Shown: one piece after another, positions 9,307 through 17,420 of the stretch
Position numbering within the stretch: the stretch's first letter is position 1
Layout of the letters: every line of letters starts with the position of its first letter
NCBI GenBank assembly: GCA_937889225.1
Contig: CALAST010000076.1
Coordinates: 1 to 39,754 of the forward strand
DNA length: 39,754 bases
Reading direction: 5' to 3'
Source: an uncultured Lachnobacterium sp.
Lineage (GTDB): Bacteria > Bacillota > Clostridia > Lachnospirales > Lachnospiraceae
Position numbers and translations under genes: made by a program
Notes under the pieces: model-generated
What the model was told of the DNA's origin: nothing
Seen by the model: only the letters and a program-made list of their open reading frames with translations
The model's database searches: none

Positions 9307-10827
9307 ATGACTTATGAACAGGCACGTAAATTTATCGAACAGACAACAAAATTTGGAAGTGTATTAGGGCTTGTTTCCATGAATGCACTTATGGAACAAC
9401 TTGGAAATGTGCAAAATACCATTCCAACGATTCATATTGCAGGAACAAATGGAAAAGGCTCTGTTGGAGCATATCTTGCCTCTATTTTGAAAGAAGCAGG
9501 CTTAAAAGTAGGCAGATATTGTTCACCGGCGGTATTTCATCCATTGGAATGTTGGCAGTATGACGGAAGAATGATAACGGAAGAAGAATATGCCATGATT
9601 ATGTCACAGGTAAAAGAAGCCTGTGACATTGTAGTATCAAAAGGCATTCAGCCTACCGTATTTGAAGTGGAAACAGCGGCGGCCTTTTTATATTTTTCCA
9701 AAATGCCAACGGATATCTTATTATTGGAAACAGGTCTTGGCGGAGAAACGGATGCAACCAATGTTGTAAAACAGCCCCTTGCATGCGTATTTACAAATAT
9801 CAGCCGTGACCATATGCAGTTTTTGGGCGAAACGTTAGCTGAAATAGCAACGGTAAAAGCCGGCATTATAAAAGCAGGAGCAAAAGTATTTTCTGCAAAG
9901 CAACAACCGGAAGTGGAAGATGTGTTGAAGAAGTATTATTATATCAATCATCTATATTTCAGAGATGCACAATCGAGTATGGAAGAATCCATGTTGGAAA
10001 AGAACTGTTTTATAAAGAAACAAGTAGAAGAAGAATCAACCAATCAAGGGTGTTTTTATAAAAAGTACGACGAATGGAGTGATTTTGAAAAACAGTCAAT
10101 TATAGAAGAAAAGCAAAAAGAAATTAAGTTTGTAGATGAAGAAAAATTATATTTAATTTCACAAACAGCGGGAGAATTGATTTTTTCTTATAAGGGAATT
10201 GAATATACAACACAACTGTCCGGAATTTATCAGATGAAAAATGCTGCACTTGCGATAGAAGTTGCGGAAGAAATCTTGGATGTTTTTTGGAATGCTAATG
10301 AAAAAAAACAAACATTAGAAAATAAGATTAAGGATATACAGCAAAACGCAAATAAAGCCGATATTTGGAATGAAAACGCAGGTATGATACAAAATGGGAT
10401 AAAAAACGCATTTTGGCCGGGACGATTTGAAGTACTTACAAAAGAACCGGTATGTATTATAGATGGTGCACACAATGAAGATGCGGCATGTATGCTTTTT
10501 CGAACATTAGAAAATTGTTTTACAAAATCGTCCCTTATCTATATAATAGGAGTATTAGCGGATAAAGAACATAAGCGGATGTTAGAAATTATGCGTGATT
10601 ACGCCCAAAAAGTGTACACTATCACACCACCAAATACAAGAGCATTGGAGGCGAAAGTATTAGCAGAGGAAGCCAAAGAATTTTATTCGGATGTAACGGC
10701 ATGTGAAAGTATAAAACAGGCAGTTACAGAAGCGTTTTCTTATGCAAAAGAACAAAAGAAGGCAATTTTGGCATTTGGTTCGTTATCCTACTTATCGAAA
10801 TTGAGAGATATTGTTTCTTCATTATAA
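9307..10827 (+). CDS. folC: Bifunctional folylpolyglutamate / dihydrofolate synthase
   Basis: Adds glutamate to dihydropteroate or folates using ATP. The P-loop GTNGKGS is at residues 46-52, followed by ETGLGGETDATNV (141-153), NISRDHM (164-170) and the C-terminal-domain start GRFEVL plus IIDGAHNEDA (384-393). At 506 residues it is about 70-80 longer than usual. The excess lies in two lysine/glutamate/asparagine-rich insertions, about residues 220-290 and 327-362. The start is ATG 9307, three bases after the parC stop, with AAAGGAG at 9286-9292 inside parC, so translation is probably coupled. It is the first of a folate cluster. Confidence 0.93.
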   Translation: MTYEQARKFIEQTTKFGSVLGLVSMNALMEQLGNVQNTIPTIHIAGTNGKGSVGAYLASILKEAGLKVGRYCSPAVFHPLECWQYDGRMITEEEYAMIMSQVKEACDIVVSKGIQPTVFEVETAAAFLYFSKMPTDILLLETGLGGETDATNVVKQPLACVFTNISRDHMQFLGETLAEIATVKAGIIKAGAKVFSAKQQPEVEDVLKKYYYINHLYFRDAQSSMEESMLEKNCFIKKQVEEESTNQGCFYKKYDEWSDFEKQSIIEEKQKEIKFVDEEKLYLISQTAGELIFSYKGIEYTTQLSGIYQMKNAALAIEVAEEILDVFWNANEKKQTLENKIKDIQQNANKADIWNENAGMIQNGIKNAFWPGRFEVLTKEPVCIIDGAHNEDAACMLFRTLENCFTKSSLIYIIGVLADKEHKRMLEIMRDYAQKVYTITPPNTRALEAKVLAEEAKEFYSDVTACESIKQAVTEAFSYAKEQKKAILAFGSLSYLSKLRDIVSSL

Positions 10828-10899
10828 GATGATACAACATTCATTTTATCATGATAAATTGTAAGTAAAATAAAAATTTGAAAAAAGTAAGGAAAAACT

Positions 10900-11454
10900 A
10901 TGGTAGATAAGAAAAAAATTGAAGAAGGTGTACGACTGATACTCGAAGGCATTGGAGAAGATGTAAACAGAGAAGGATTATTAGATACACCTGACCGTAT
11001 TGCAAGAATGTATGAAGAAATTTTTGCAGGGTTAGAGCAGGATGCGAAAGAACCATTATCAAAAACATTTCGTGCCGACAATAGCGAAATGGTTATTGAA
11101 AAAGATATTGTTTTTTATTCCACCTGCGAACATCATTTTATGCCATTTTATGGAAAGGCACATGTTGCCTATATTCCGGATGGCAGAGTGGTAGGACTTA
11201 GTAAATTAGCACGTACTGTAGAGGTCTTTGCAAAACGTCCACAAATTCAAGAGCAGCTTACAACACAGATTGCAGATGCACTTATGGAGCATTTAAATCC
11301 AAAGGGCGTTATGGTAATGATAGAAGCAGAGCATATGTGCATGACAATGCGTGGAATTAAAAAACCGGGAAGTAAGACCGTGACATTTGCAATGCGTGGA
11401 GCATTTGAAGAAGACGAAAAATTGGTAAATCATTTTATCATGATGTGTAAGTAA
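10900..11454 (+). CDS. folE: GTP cyclohydrolase I
   Basis: Converts GTP to 7,8-dihydroneopterin triphosphate, the first step of folate synthesis. The protein has 184 residues, normal for the bacterial FolE1 family. The zinc ligands C76 and H79 are in STCEHHFMPF, with C147 in EAEHMCMTMRG; the substrate-binding segment GLSKLARTVEVFAKRPQ is intact. The start is ATG 10900 after an AAGGAAAAACT ribosome binding site. It lies between folC and folP, consistent with a dedicated folate operon. Confidence 0.97.
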   Translation: MVDKKKIEEGVRLILEGIGEDVNREGLLDTPDRIARMYEEIFAGLEQDAKEPLSKTFRADNSEMVIEKDIVFYSTCEHHFMPFYGKAHVAYIPDGRVVGLSKLARTVEVFAKRPQIQEQLTTQIADALMEHLNPKGVMVMIEAEHMCMTMRGIKKPGSKTVTFAMRGAFEEDEKLVNHFIMMCK

Positions 11455-11630
11455 ACTGCGATTGAGCATAAAGGATTGGAGTTTCTGTTAAAAGGTTTGA
11501 GCTTATATGCTTCCGTACACAAGAACCAAGCAAGCTTTAGCAGTTAGAGTTTCAGAATATAAAAAATAAAGGAGATGGGTTGCTTATTTCATTACTGAAA
11601 GCAGAATGATGATTGCAACCGAAAAATTTT

Positions 11631-12437
11631 ATGAGAATCGGCAAATGGAATTTTGATACAAAAGAAAATACCTACATTATGGGCATTTTAAATGTGACAC
11701 CGGATTCATTTTCGGATGGAGGCAAATATAATAATATTGATGCAGCCTTAAAAAGAGTAGAACATATGCTTGCAGAAGGCATGGATATTTTAGATATTGG
11801 TGGAGAATCCACAAGACCGGGCTATACAAAGATTTCCGATCAGGAAGAAATCGAAAGAGTGATTCCTGTCTTAGAAGCCGTAAAAAGTCGCTTTGATATT
11901 CCTGTTTCCGTAGATACGTATAAAAGCAAAGTAGCAGAAGCTGCAATTTTGGCAAAAGCGGATTTAATTAATGATATTTGGGGGTTAAAAGCTGATTTAA
12001 AAATGGCACAAGTGATAGCGAAACATCAAGTGGCATGCTGTTTGATGCATAACCGTACAAATTGCCAATATTCTGATTTTTTGCAGGATATGATAACAGA
12101 TGTAAAAGAAAGCATTGTTTTGGCGAAAGAAGCGGGAATTGCGGATGACAAGATTATGCTTGACCCGGGAGTGGGTTTTGCAAAAGATTATAAGCAAAAT
12201 GTTTTGGCTATTAAGCATTTAGATAAATTAGCAGAATTGGGATATCCGGTTTTGCTTGGCACATCCCGTAAATCTGTGATTGGGTTAACATTGGATTTGC
12301 CAAAAGAAGAACGTCTTGAAGGCACATTGGTAACTACGGTTATGGCAGTTGAACAAGGATGCAGCTTTGTTCGTGTGCATGATATAAAAGAAAATTATCG
12401 GGCAATTCGTATGGCGAGAGTAATTCTTGAAGTATGA
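11631..12437 (+). CDS. folP: Dihydropteroate synthase
   Basis: Condenses p-aminobenzoate with hydroxymethyl-dihydropterin pyrophosphate, and is the sulfonamide target. The protein has 268 residues from ATG 11631. The signature motifs are NVTPDSFSDGG (21-31) and DIGGESTRPG (55-64); further conserved segments are SVDTYK, LINDIWG, MLDPGVGFAKD, GTSRKS and RVHD near the end. The start is uncertain: TTG 11613 is in frame, but homologues begin at MRIGKW-like sequence, so ATG 11631 is preferred. Neither has a good ribosome binding site, and the nearest strong one (AAAGGAG, 11568-11574) lies about 57 bases upstream. Confidence 0.95.
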   Translation: MRIGKWNFDTKENTYIMGILNVTPDSFSDGGKYNNIDAALKRVEHMLAEGMDILDIGGESTRPGYTKISDQEEIERVIPVLEAVKSRFDIPVSVDTYKSKVAEAAILAKADLINDIWGLKADLKMAQVIAKHQVACCLMHNRTNCQYSDFLQDMITDVKESIVLAKEAGIADDKIMLDPGVGFAKDYKQNVLAIKHLDKLAELGYPVLLGTSRKSVIGLTLDLPKEERLEGTLVTTVMAVEQGCSFVRVHDIKENYRAIRMARVILEV

Positions 12438-12534
12438 TGCATAGTGTAAGATTTTTGCAGTAAGAAATACTTGAATGCAGAACAAACAATCGTAGGTTAG
12501 TGCTAGAGACAAAACTGTAAATAGATTGAAAAAG

Positions 12535-12561
12535 AAAGGAAAAATGGCACTTTTCCTTTAG
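12535..12561 (+). promoter_or_regulatory. Hairpin sequestering an RBS with a five-codon leader ORF before folB-folK
   Basis: AAAGGAAAA (12535-12543) pairs perfectly over 9 bp with TTTTCCTTT (12551-12559). The stem contains a Shine-Dalgarno-like sequence, and ATG 12544 opens a mini-ORF (MALFL, stop at 12559-12561). The folB-folK start at 12593 has no obvious RBS of its own, so a leader or coupling role is possible. The function is inferred. Confidence 0.35.
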
Positions 12562-12592
12562 CATAAGGGAATTTTTGTGTCGATTAGAGTTG

Positions 12593-13528
12593 ATGAAACA
12601 GGATTTTATAAAGATAACAAACTTAAAAATATTTGCACATCATGGTGTGTTTGAAGAAGAAAAACAAAATGGACAGGATTTTTATATAAATGCAAAACTG
12701 TATCTGGATTTGAAGACACCGGGAAAAAACGATTGTCTGGAAGAATCCATGAATTATGGAGAAGTATGCCATTTTATGACGGATATTTTTTCGGGAAAGA
12801 AAATGCTTAATGACTATAAATGTCAAATGAACAATTCAGTACTTCAAATGGATAGTATATTAAGTAGTGAGAATGAGATTTTGTGTAATAACGAAGGCTC
12901 AAAATATCCGTATGATTTAATCGAAGCAGCCGCACAAAATTTATGTGAATGTTTACTTTTAAACTATGAAAAATTACAAAGAGTGGAGTTAGAATTGCAA
13001 AAACCGCATGCACCAATTGGGCTTCCGTTTGAAAATGTATCAGTAAATATGACAAGAGGTTGGCATACTGTTTATTTGTCATTTGGTTCAAATATGGGCG
13101 ATAAGCAAACTTTGATAGAAGATGGTATTCAAAAATTAAGGGAACACCGACTAATTCGAAATGTCGTTGTTTCAAAACTTATTACTACAAAACCTTATGG
13201 ACCAATAGAGCAGGAAGATTTTTTGAATGGCTGTTTGAAATTAGAAACATTGATGGATGCAGAAGAATTATTAGAGTTTTTGCATAAGATTGAGGCAGAA
13301 GCAGATAGAGAGCGTATTGTCAGATGGGGACCGCGTACACTTGATATGGATATTGTATTTTATGATAAAGATATTTATGAAAGTGAAGATTTAATTATTC
13401 CGCATGTGGATATGCAGAATCGTTTGTTTGTGTTAGCACCACTTTGTGAGCTCTGTCCGAATCTGCGACATCCGATTTTGGGAAAGACTGTGGCACAGAT
13501 GTATGCAGAGTTAAAGGGTAGCAAGTAG
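12593..13528 (+). CDS. folBK: Dihydroneopterin aldolase / HPPK fusion (FolB-FolK)
   Basis: Fusion of two consecutive folate enzymes, 311 residues. Residues 1-150 are dihydroneopterin aldolase (IFAHHGVFEEEKQNGQDF; MNYGEVCHF; YDLIEAAAQNL; ELQKPHAPI with the catalytic-type lysine K137). Residues 157-311 are hydroxymethyl-dihydropterin pyrophosphokinase (YLSFGSNMGDK; RWGPRTLDMDIVFYD). The aldolase domain carries an extra stretch of about 38 residues (about 67-104) between the NYGEV and YDLIEAAA segments that the family normally lacks. ATG 12593 is preferred over TTG 12575 because it begins at the conserved MKQDFIKI region; neither has a clear ribosome binding site. Confidence 0.93.
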   Translation: MKQDFIKITNLKIFAHHGVFEEEKQNGQDFYINAKLYLDLKTPGKNDCLEESMNYGEVCHFMTDIFSGKKMLNDYKCQMNNSVLQMDSILSSENEILCNNEGSKYPYDLIEAAAQNLCECLLLNYEKLQRVELELQKPHAPIGLPFENVSVNMTRGWHTVYLSFGSNMGDKQTLIEDGIQKLREHRLIRNVVVSKLITTKPYGPIEQEDFLNGCLKLETLMDAEELLEFLHKIEAEADRERIVRWGPRTLDMDIVFYDKDIYESEDLIIPHVDMQNRLFVLAPLCELCPNLRHPILGKTVAQMYAELKGSK

Positions 13529-13632
13529 GGTAAAACATAAGAATAAAACGTACTTAGCTTTGGAATGTTAGGGATAGGTAAATTAGTAGGATGAGCAAAG
13601 TAACATGAATATAAGAAAGGGTTGAAAACAGC

Positions 13633-14280
13633 ATGAAAGCAATTTTATTTGATTTGGACGGCACAATCAGCAATTCAAAAGAAGGAATTACAAAATCTGT
13701 TCAATATGCATTAAAGCATTTTGGAATCGATGAGCCGGATTTGGATAAGCTGTCTGTTTTTATTGGACCGCCGCTTGTAGATTCTTTTATGAAATATTAT
13801 GGTTTTACGAAAGAACAGGCTAAAGAAGCAACGGCAAAGTATCGTGAACGTTATGCTCCAATCGGCATCAAAGAGTGTGAGATGTATCCGGGTACAAAAG
13901 AATGTTTGGAAATATTAAAAGAACAAGGCTATATTATCGGGCTTGCATCTTCTAAGCCGGAGAATTATTGTAGGATTATACTGGAACATTTTGGGATATT
14001 GGAATTATTTGACGATGTAGTAGGTGCGACAATGGATGGACGTATTGGCACAAAGGAAGAAGTATTAGAAGAAGTCTTTCGTCGTTGGTCACATATTCCG
14101 AAAGAAGAGACTTGCTTAATAGGAGATACGATGTTTGACGTAAATGGTGCGAAAGAACATGGTATCCCATGTGTAGCAGTTACATTTGGATTTGGAAATG
14201 TAGAAGAGATGAAGGCAGCAGGTGTAGTGGCACTTTGTGACCATTTTCGAGATTTACCTGAAATTTTGAAGAAACAGTAA
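13633..14280 (+). CDS. HAD-superfamily phosphatase (phosphoglycolate phosphatase-like)
   Basis: Cytoplasmic haloacid dehalogenase-type phosphatase of 215 residues. Motif I is FDLDGTISNS with nucleophile D7 and acid D9; motif II is in GLASSKPENY; motif IV is LIGDTMFDVNGAK. A helical cap lies between motifs I and II (about residues 15-80), as in the Gph/PgmB subgroup. The substrate cannot be read from sequence; a phosphoglycolate or nucleotide monophosphatase role is typical of relatives. It begins 104 bases after folBK and is followed 23 bases later by the CPBP protease gene. Confidence 0.87.
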   Translation: MKAILFDLDGTISNSKEGITKSVQYALKHFGIDEPDLDKLSVFIGPPLVDSFMKYYGFTKEQAKEATAKYRERYAPIGIKECEMYPGTKECLEILKEQGYIIGLASSKPENYCRIILEHFGILELFDDVVGATMDGRIGTKEEVLEEVFRRWSHIPKEETCLIGDTMFDVNGAKEHGIPCVAVTFGFGNVEEMKAAGVVALCDHFRDLPEILKKQ

Positions 14281-14303
14281 CATTTTAAGAAAGGAAAAAG
14301 AGC

Positions 14304-15086
14304 ATGAATCAAAATTATGGAATTGCATCAAAAATCTGGTTGGTAGTTTATCCGGTTGGGATGTACTATGTTGCCATAACGATGGGTGGTTTTGTAGCAC
14401 AGACTATTTTGGGTGTAGGAATTGAAACCTATATGTTATGTAAGATAATAGGAAGTCTTGTTGCAATTCCGGTTGTCTGGTCTTTTTATAAGCAGGATTT
14501 GATTTTTGAAGGAACTTATAAATTAAAGCCGGATTTTGATGCACAGTTTTGGAAAAATGTGCTGTTTATGATAGGGATTAGTGCATGCATGAGCATTGGA
14601 TTGAATAATACGATTTCCATGTCTCCATTGGTGACTATGTCAGATGCATATCAGCAGGCAAATGAGGCATTTTATGGAAGTACAATTGGAATTGAATTAT
14701 TAGGTTCTGCACTTATAACACCAATTTTGGAGGAACTATTGCATCGAGGTGTCGTGTATAAGCGGCTGCGGAATATGTTGGGATTAAAGGCTGCGGTCGT
14801 AGTATCTGCATTTATTTTTGCAGGACTGCATTTTAATGTGGTACAATTTACGTATGCATTTTTATTGGGCATTGTATTGGCTCTTTTTATGGAAAAGACA
14901 AATCATCTGTATGCTCCTGTGATTGCCCATGTTATGGCAAATACAATTGCAGTAATCCGTACAGAAACCGGAATTTTGATGTCCACGGTAGACGGTTCCA
15001 TGTTTGCGTGGATAATATCCACAACGTTACTTTTATTAGGTGTAGGTGGCTTACTTGTATTTATAAGACCGATAGGGAAATCTTAG
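14304..15086 (+). CDS. CPBP (CAAX/Abi) family intramembrane metalloprotease
   Basis: Polytopic membrane protein of 260 residues with about seven hydrophobic segments. The active-site motifs are EELLHRG (E143, E144, R148), FAGLHF (H175) and APVIAHVMAN (H209, N213). In Gram-positive bacteria such proteases are linked to bacteriocin self-immunity, surface-protein processing or prenyl-CAAX-like cleavage; the role here is unknown. It sits directly before a class B sortase, which makes a cell-surface role attractive, but this is inference. The ribosome binding site is AAGAAAGGAAAAAG before ATG 14304. Confidence 0.9.
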   Translation: MNQNYGIASKIWLVVYPVGMYYVAITMGGFVAQTILGVGIETYMLCKIIGSLVAIPVVWSFYKQDLIFEGTYKLKPDFDAQFWKNVLFMIGISACMSIGLNNTISMSPLVTMSDAYQQANEAFYGSTIGIELLGSALITPILEELLHRGVVYKRLRNMLGLKAAVVVSAFIFAGLHFNVVQFTYAFLLGIVLALFMEKTNHLYAPVIAHVMANTIAVIRTETGILMSTVDGSMFAWIISTTLLLLGVGGLLVFIRPIGKS

Positions 15087-15152
15087 TAAAATTTCTTAGT
15101 ATAAAAGTGAAATGTCTCTAACTATAAAAGTATAAGGAAGGAGAATGAATTT

Positions 15153-15962
15153 ATGGACAAAAAAACCAGAATCATTTATACGGGATGTATTATAGTATTT
15201 GCAGTATGTTTGTTTATTATTATTGGAAAATGGAGTAAAGAGCATACGGCACAGCAGAAATTTGAAGATTTGTTGACGCAAGCAACGGAAACACAGTCAG
15301 AAATCATACTGGAAACAGAGACGGAAACGGAGCAAACGATTTTTACATATTTAGGAATTGAAGACCCAAATAAACAGTTAAATTGGGAGTATTTGTGGGA
15401 ACAGAATGAGGATATTTATGCATGGATTTACATTCCGGGAACAAATATAGATTATCCGATTTTACAGCATCCAACTGACAATTCCTATTATTTAGAATAT
15501 AATTTAGATGGAAGTAAGGGGTATCCGGGATGCATTTATACAGAAAATGTCAATAGCAAAGATTTTGCGGATTATAATACCTTGATTTATGGACATAATA
15601 TGAAAAACGGCACCATGTTTGCTGATTTGCATGACTTTAAAGATGAAACATTCTTCCAGGAACATCGCTATATGTTTGTATATTTGCCGGATAAATTGTT
15701 GGTGTACGACATTTTTGCAGCATATAAATTTACGGATGCACATATTTGGTATACATATGATTGTGTAGGGCAGGATGGATTTGGAAGATATTTGGATATG
15801 ATTTATGAAGATTATGGAAATTCCGGTAATTTCCGTGAGGGCGTTACTGTGACCAATGAAGACCATATTATTACTCTCAGCACTTGTGTAGGTGGACAGA
15901 AAGATAAACGTTATTTAGTGCAGGGCGTATTAGTGGAGTATCCGCTTGATGAAAAACAATAA
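15153..15962 (+). CDS. srtB: Class B sortase
   Basis: Membrane-anchored transpeptidase that attaches sorted proteins to the cell wall, 269 residues. Residues 7-25 are an N-terminal transmembrane signal anchor, followed by a threonine/glutamate-rich linker (about 42-62). The catalytic domain has H148 in IYGHNMKNGTMF, C245 in TLSTCVGG and R253 in DKRYLVQ; the long helix-containing insertion before the catalytic cysteine is typical of class B. No LPxTG or NPQTN-type substrate gene lies nearby, so its substrates are encoded elsewhere. The ribosome binding site is AAGGAAGGAG upstream of ATG 15153. Confidence 0.93.
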   Translation: MDKKTRIIYTGCIIVFAVCLFIIIGKWSKEHTAQQKFEDLLTQATETQSEIILETETETEQTIFTYLGIEDPNKQLNWEYLWEQNEDIYAWIYIPGTNIDYPILQHPTDNSYYLEYNLDGSKGYPGCIYTENVNSKDFADYNTLIYGHNMKNGTMFADLHDFKDETFFQEHRYMFVYLPDKLLVYDIFAAYKFTDAHIWYTYDCVGQDGFGRYLDMIYEDYGNSGNFREGVTVTNEDHIITLSTCVGGQKDKRYLVQGVLVEYPLDEKQ

Positions 15963-15993
15963 AATACAGATATATTAGAAGAGAGAGGATAAA

Positions 15994-16782
15994 ATGACGA
16001 AATACGTTTTTTTTGATATAGATGGCACATTATGGGATGAAAGTGCCATAATACCGGATAGCACAAAAGATGCAATCCGAAAACTACAGGAAAATGGGCA
16101 TAAAGCATTTATTTGTACAGGACGTGCAAAAGGAAATGTGTGTGACCATCAATTTGAAGAAATTGGCTTTGATGGAGTGCTTGCTTCTTGTGGAAATCAT
16201 GTAGAAATGAATGGTGAAATTTTATACGAACGCATTTTGCCTTTTGAAACGGTCAAAAAAATCTATGATGTAACCCGTATGTATCAGATGCCAATTGTAA
16301 TGGAAGGACCACAGAATCAATGGTTAGATGAGAACGGATTTGAAGATGACAGCTATATTAAATATATGATTGAAGAATTAAAAGAGGCAGCCATTCCATT
16401 GCGGGAATGCAGCGAAGATATCCGAATTAATAAATTTTCTGCCTTGATTTCACCAAAGACTGACTATGAGGCAATCAAACAAGAATTAGGGGAAAAATTT
16501 GACTTTTTAGAGCATGGTGGTGGCGTAATAGAGGCAGTTCCAAAAGGAACATCCAAAGCAACGGGTATTGAATGGCTATGCAATCACTTTAATATTGCAA
16601 AAGAGGACACCTATGCAATTGGCGACAGCATAAATGACCTGGATATGCTGCGTTTTGTAGGGCATGGAATTGCAATGGGAAATGGGACAGATATTGCAAA
16701 AAAAGCAGCAGAATTTGTTACCACAGATATTAAAAATGATGGGATTTACCATGCATTGAAACACTATGGACTTATAGAATAA
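15994..16782 (+). CDS. Cof-type HAD phosphatase
   Basis: HAD-superfamily, subfamily IIB (Cof-like) hydrolase of 262 residues, likely a sugar-phosphate or cofactor phosphatase. Motif I is FFDIDGTLWDE (D8, D10), motif II is FICTGRAKG and motif IV is AIGDSINDLDML; the segment GTSKATGIEWL carries the motif III lysine region. A C2-type cap lies in the middle (about 85-190). The substrate is not predictable. It starts 31 bases after the sortase stop, with GAGAGAGG as ribosome binding site. Confidence 0.9.
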   Translation: MTKYVFFDIDGTLWDESAIIPDSTKDAIRKLQENGHKAFICTGRAKGNVCDHQFEEIGFDGVLASCGNHVEMNGEILYERILPFETVKKIYDVTRMYQMPIVMEGPQNQWLDENGFEDDSYIKYMIEELKEAAIPLRECSEDIRINKFSALISPKTDYEAIKQELGEKFDFLEHGGGVIEAVPKGTSKATGIEWLCNHFNIAKEDTYAIGDSINDLDMLRFVGHGIAMGNGTDIAKKAAEFVTTDIKNDGIYHALKHYGLIE

Positions 16783-16913
16783 TTGTGGCATATACGGTAT
16801 ATGATAGATGTATAGAAAGATATTGTCATAAAAACATATCAATAGCATAGTTGTTTATAAACTTTTTAGAAATGGATAAAATCCTTGAATTTAAAGGAAA
16901 AATGACAAACTTA

Positions 16914-16940
16914 TTAGCACTCAATTTAAAAGAGTGCTAA
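16914..16940. promoter_or_regulatory. CIRCE operator (HrcA binding site)
   Basis: TTAGCACTC (16914-16922), nine-base spacer, GAGTGCTAA (16932-16940): a perfect match to the CIRCE inverted repeat. By established knowledge it is bound by the repressor HrcA and controls groESL heat induction. hrcA is not in the window. Confidence 0.96.
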
Positions 16941-16948
16941 TTTTTGTA

Positions 16949-16977
16949 TTGACTTTTTGGGAACAGAGTAATATTAT
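16949..16977 (+). promoter_or_regulatory. Predicted sigma-A promoter of groES-groEL
   Basis: TTGACT at 16949-16954 and TATTAT at 16972-16977 with a 17-base spacer, directly downstream of CIRCE. It leaves a leader of roughly 80 bases before groES. Confidence 0.7.
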
Positions 16978-17066
16978 CTTTACTAGAGAATAAATATGAT
17001 ATCAGAGAGAAAAGAGTCATGCTATCTCGGGATATCATACGTATTATATTTAAGGAGGAATTTAAA

Positions 17067-17354
17067 ATGAAATTATCACCATTAACAGACCGTGTTGTAT
17101 TAAAACAGTTAGAAGCGGAAGAAACAACAAAATCAGGCATCATCTTAGCAGCTTCTGCACAGGAAAAACCACAGGAAGCAGAAGTTATCGCAGTTGGACC
17201 GGGCGGTATTGTTGACGGAAAAGAAGTTGTTATGCAGGTAAAAGCAGGACAGAAAGTGATTTATTCTAAATATGCAGGTACAGAAGTAAAATTAGATGGT
17301 CAGCAGTATATTATCGTACGTCAAAACGATATTCTTGCAATTGTAGAAGACTAA
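17067..17354 (+). CDS. groES: Co-chaperonin GroES
   Basis: 10-kDa lid of the GroEL folding chamber, 95 residues, standard length. The sequence opens MKLSPLTDRVVLKQLEAEE and contains the mobile loop (TTKSGIILAASAQEKPQEAEVIAVGPG) and the C-terminal YIIVRQNDILAIVED. ATG 17067 is chosen because of the ribosome binding site TTAAGGAGGA at 17051-17060; an in-frame ATG at 17019 would add an unlikely 16-residue extension. Expression is expected to be HrcA-controlled through the CIRCE site upstream, and groEL follows after 66 bases. Confidence 0.97.
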   Translation: MKLSPLTDRVVLKQLEAEETTKSGIILAASAQEKPQEAEVIAVGPGGIVDGKEVVMQVKAGQKVIYSKYAGTEVKLDGQQYIIVRQNDILAIVED

Positions 17355-17420
17355 AAAACAGTTATCTGCTTAGAAAAATTTATAGGCAGTTCATAATTAA
17401 GAAAGTAGGAGAGAATCATC

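Noticed and set aside
11575..11598. Mini-ORF MGCLFHY before folP
   Set aside because: Its ATG is directly against the AAAGGAG, leaving no spacing for initiation.
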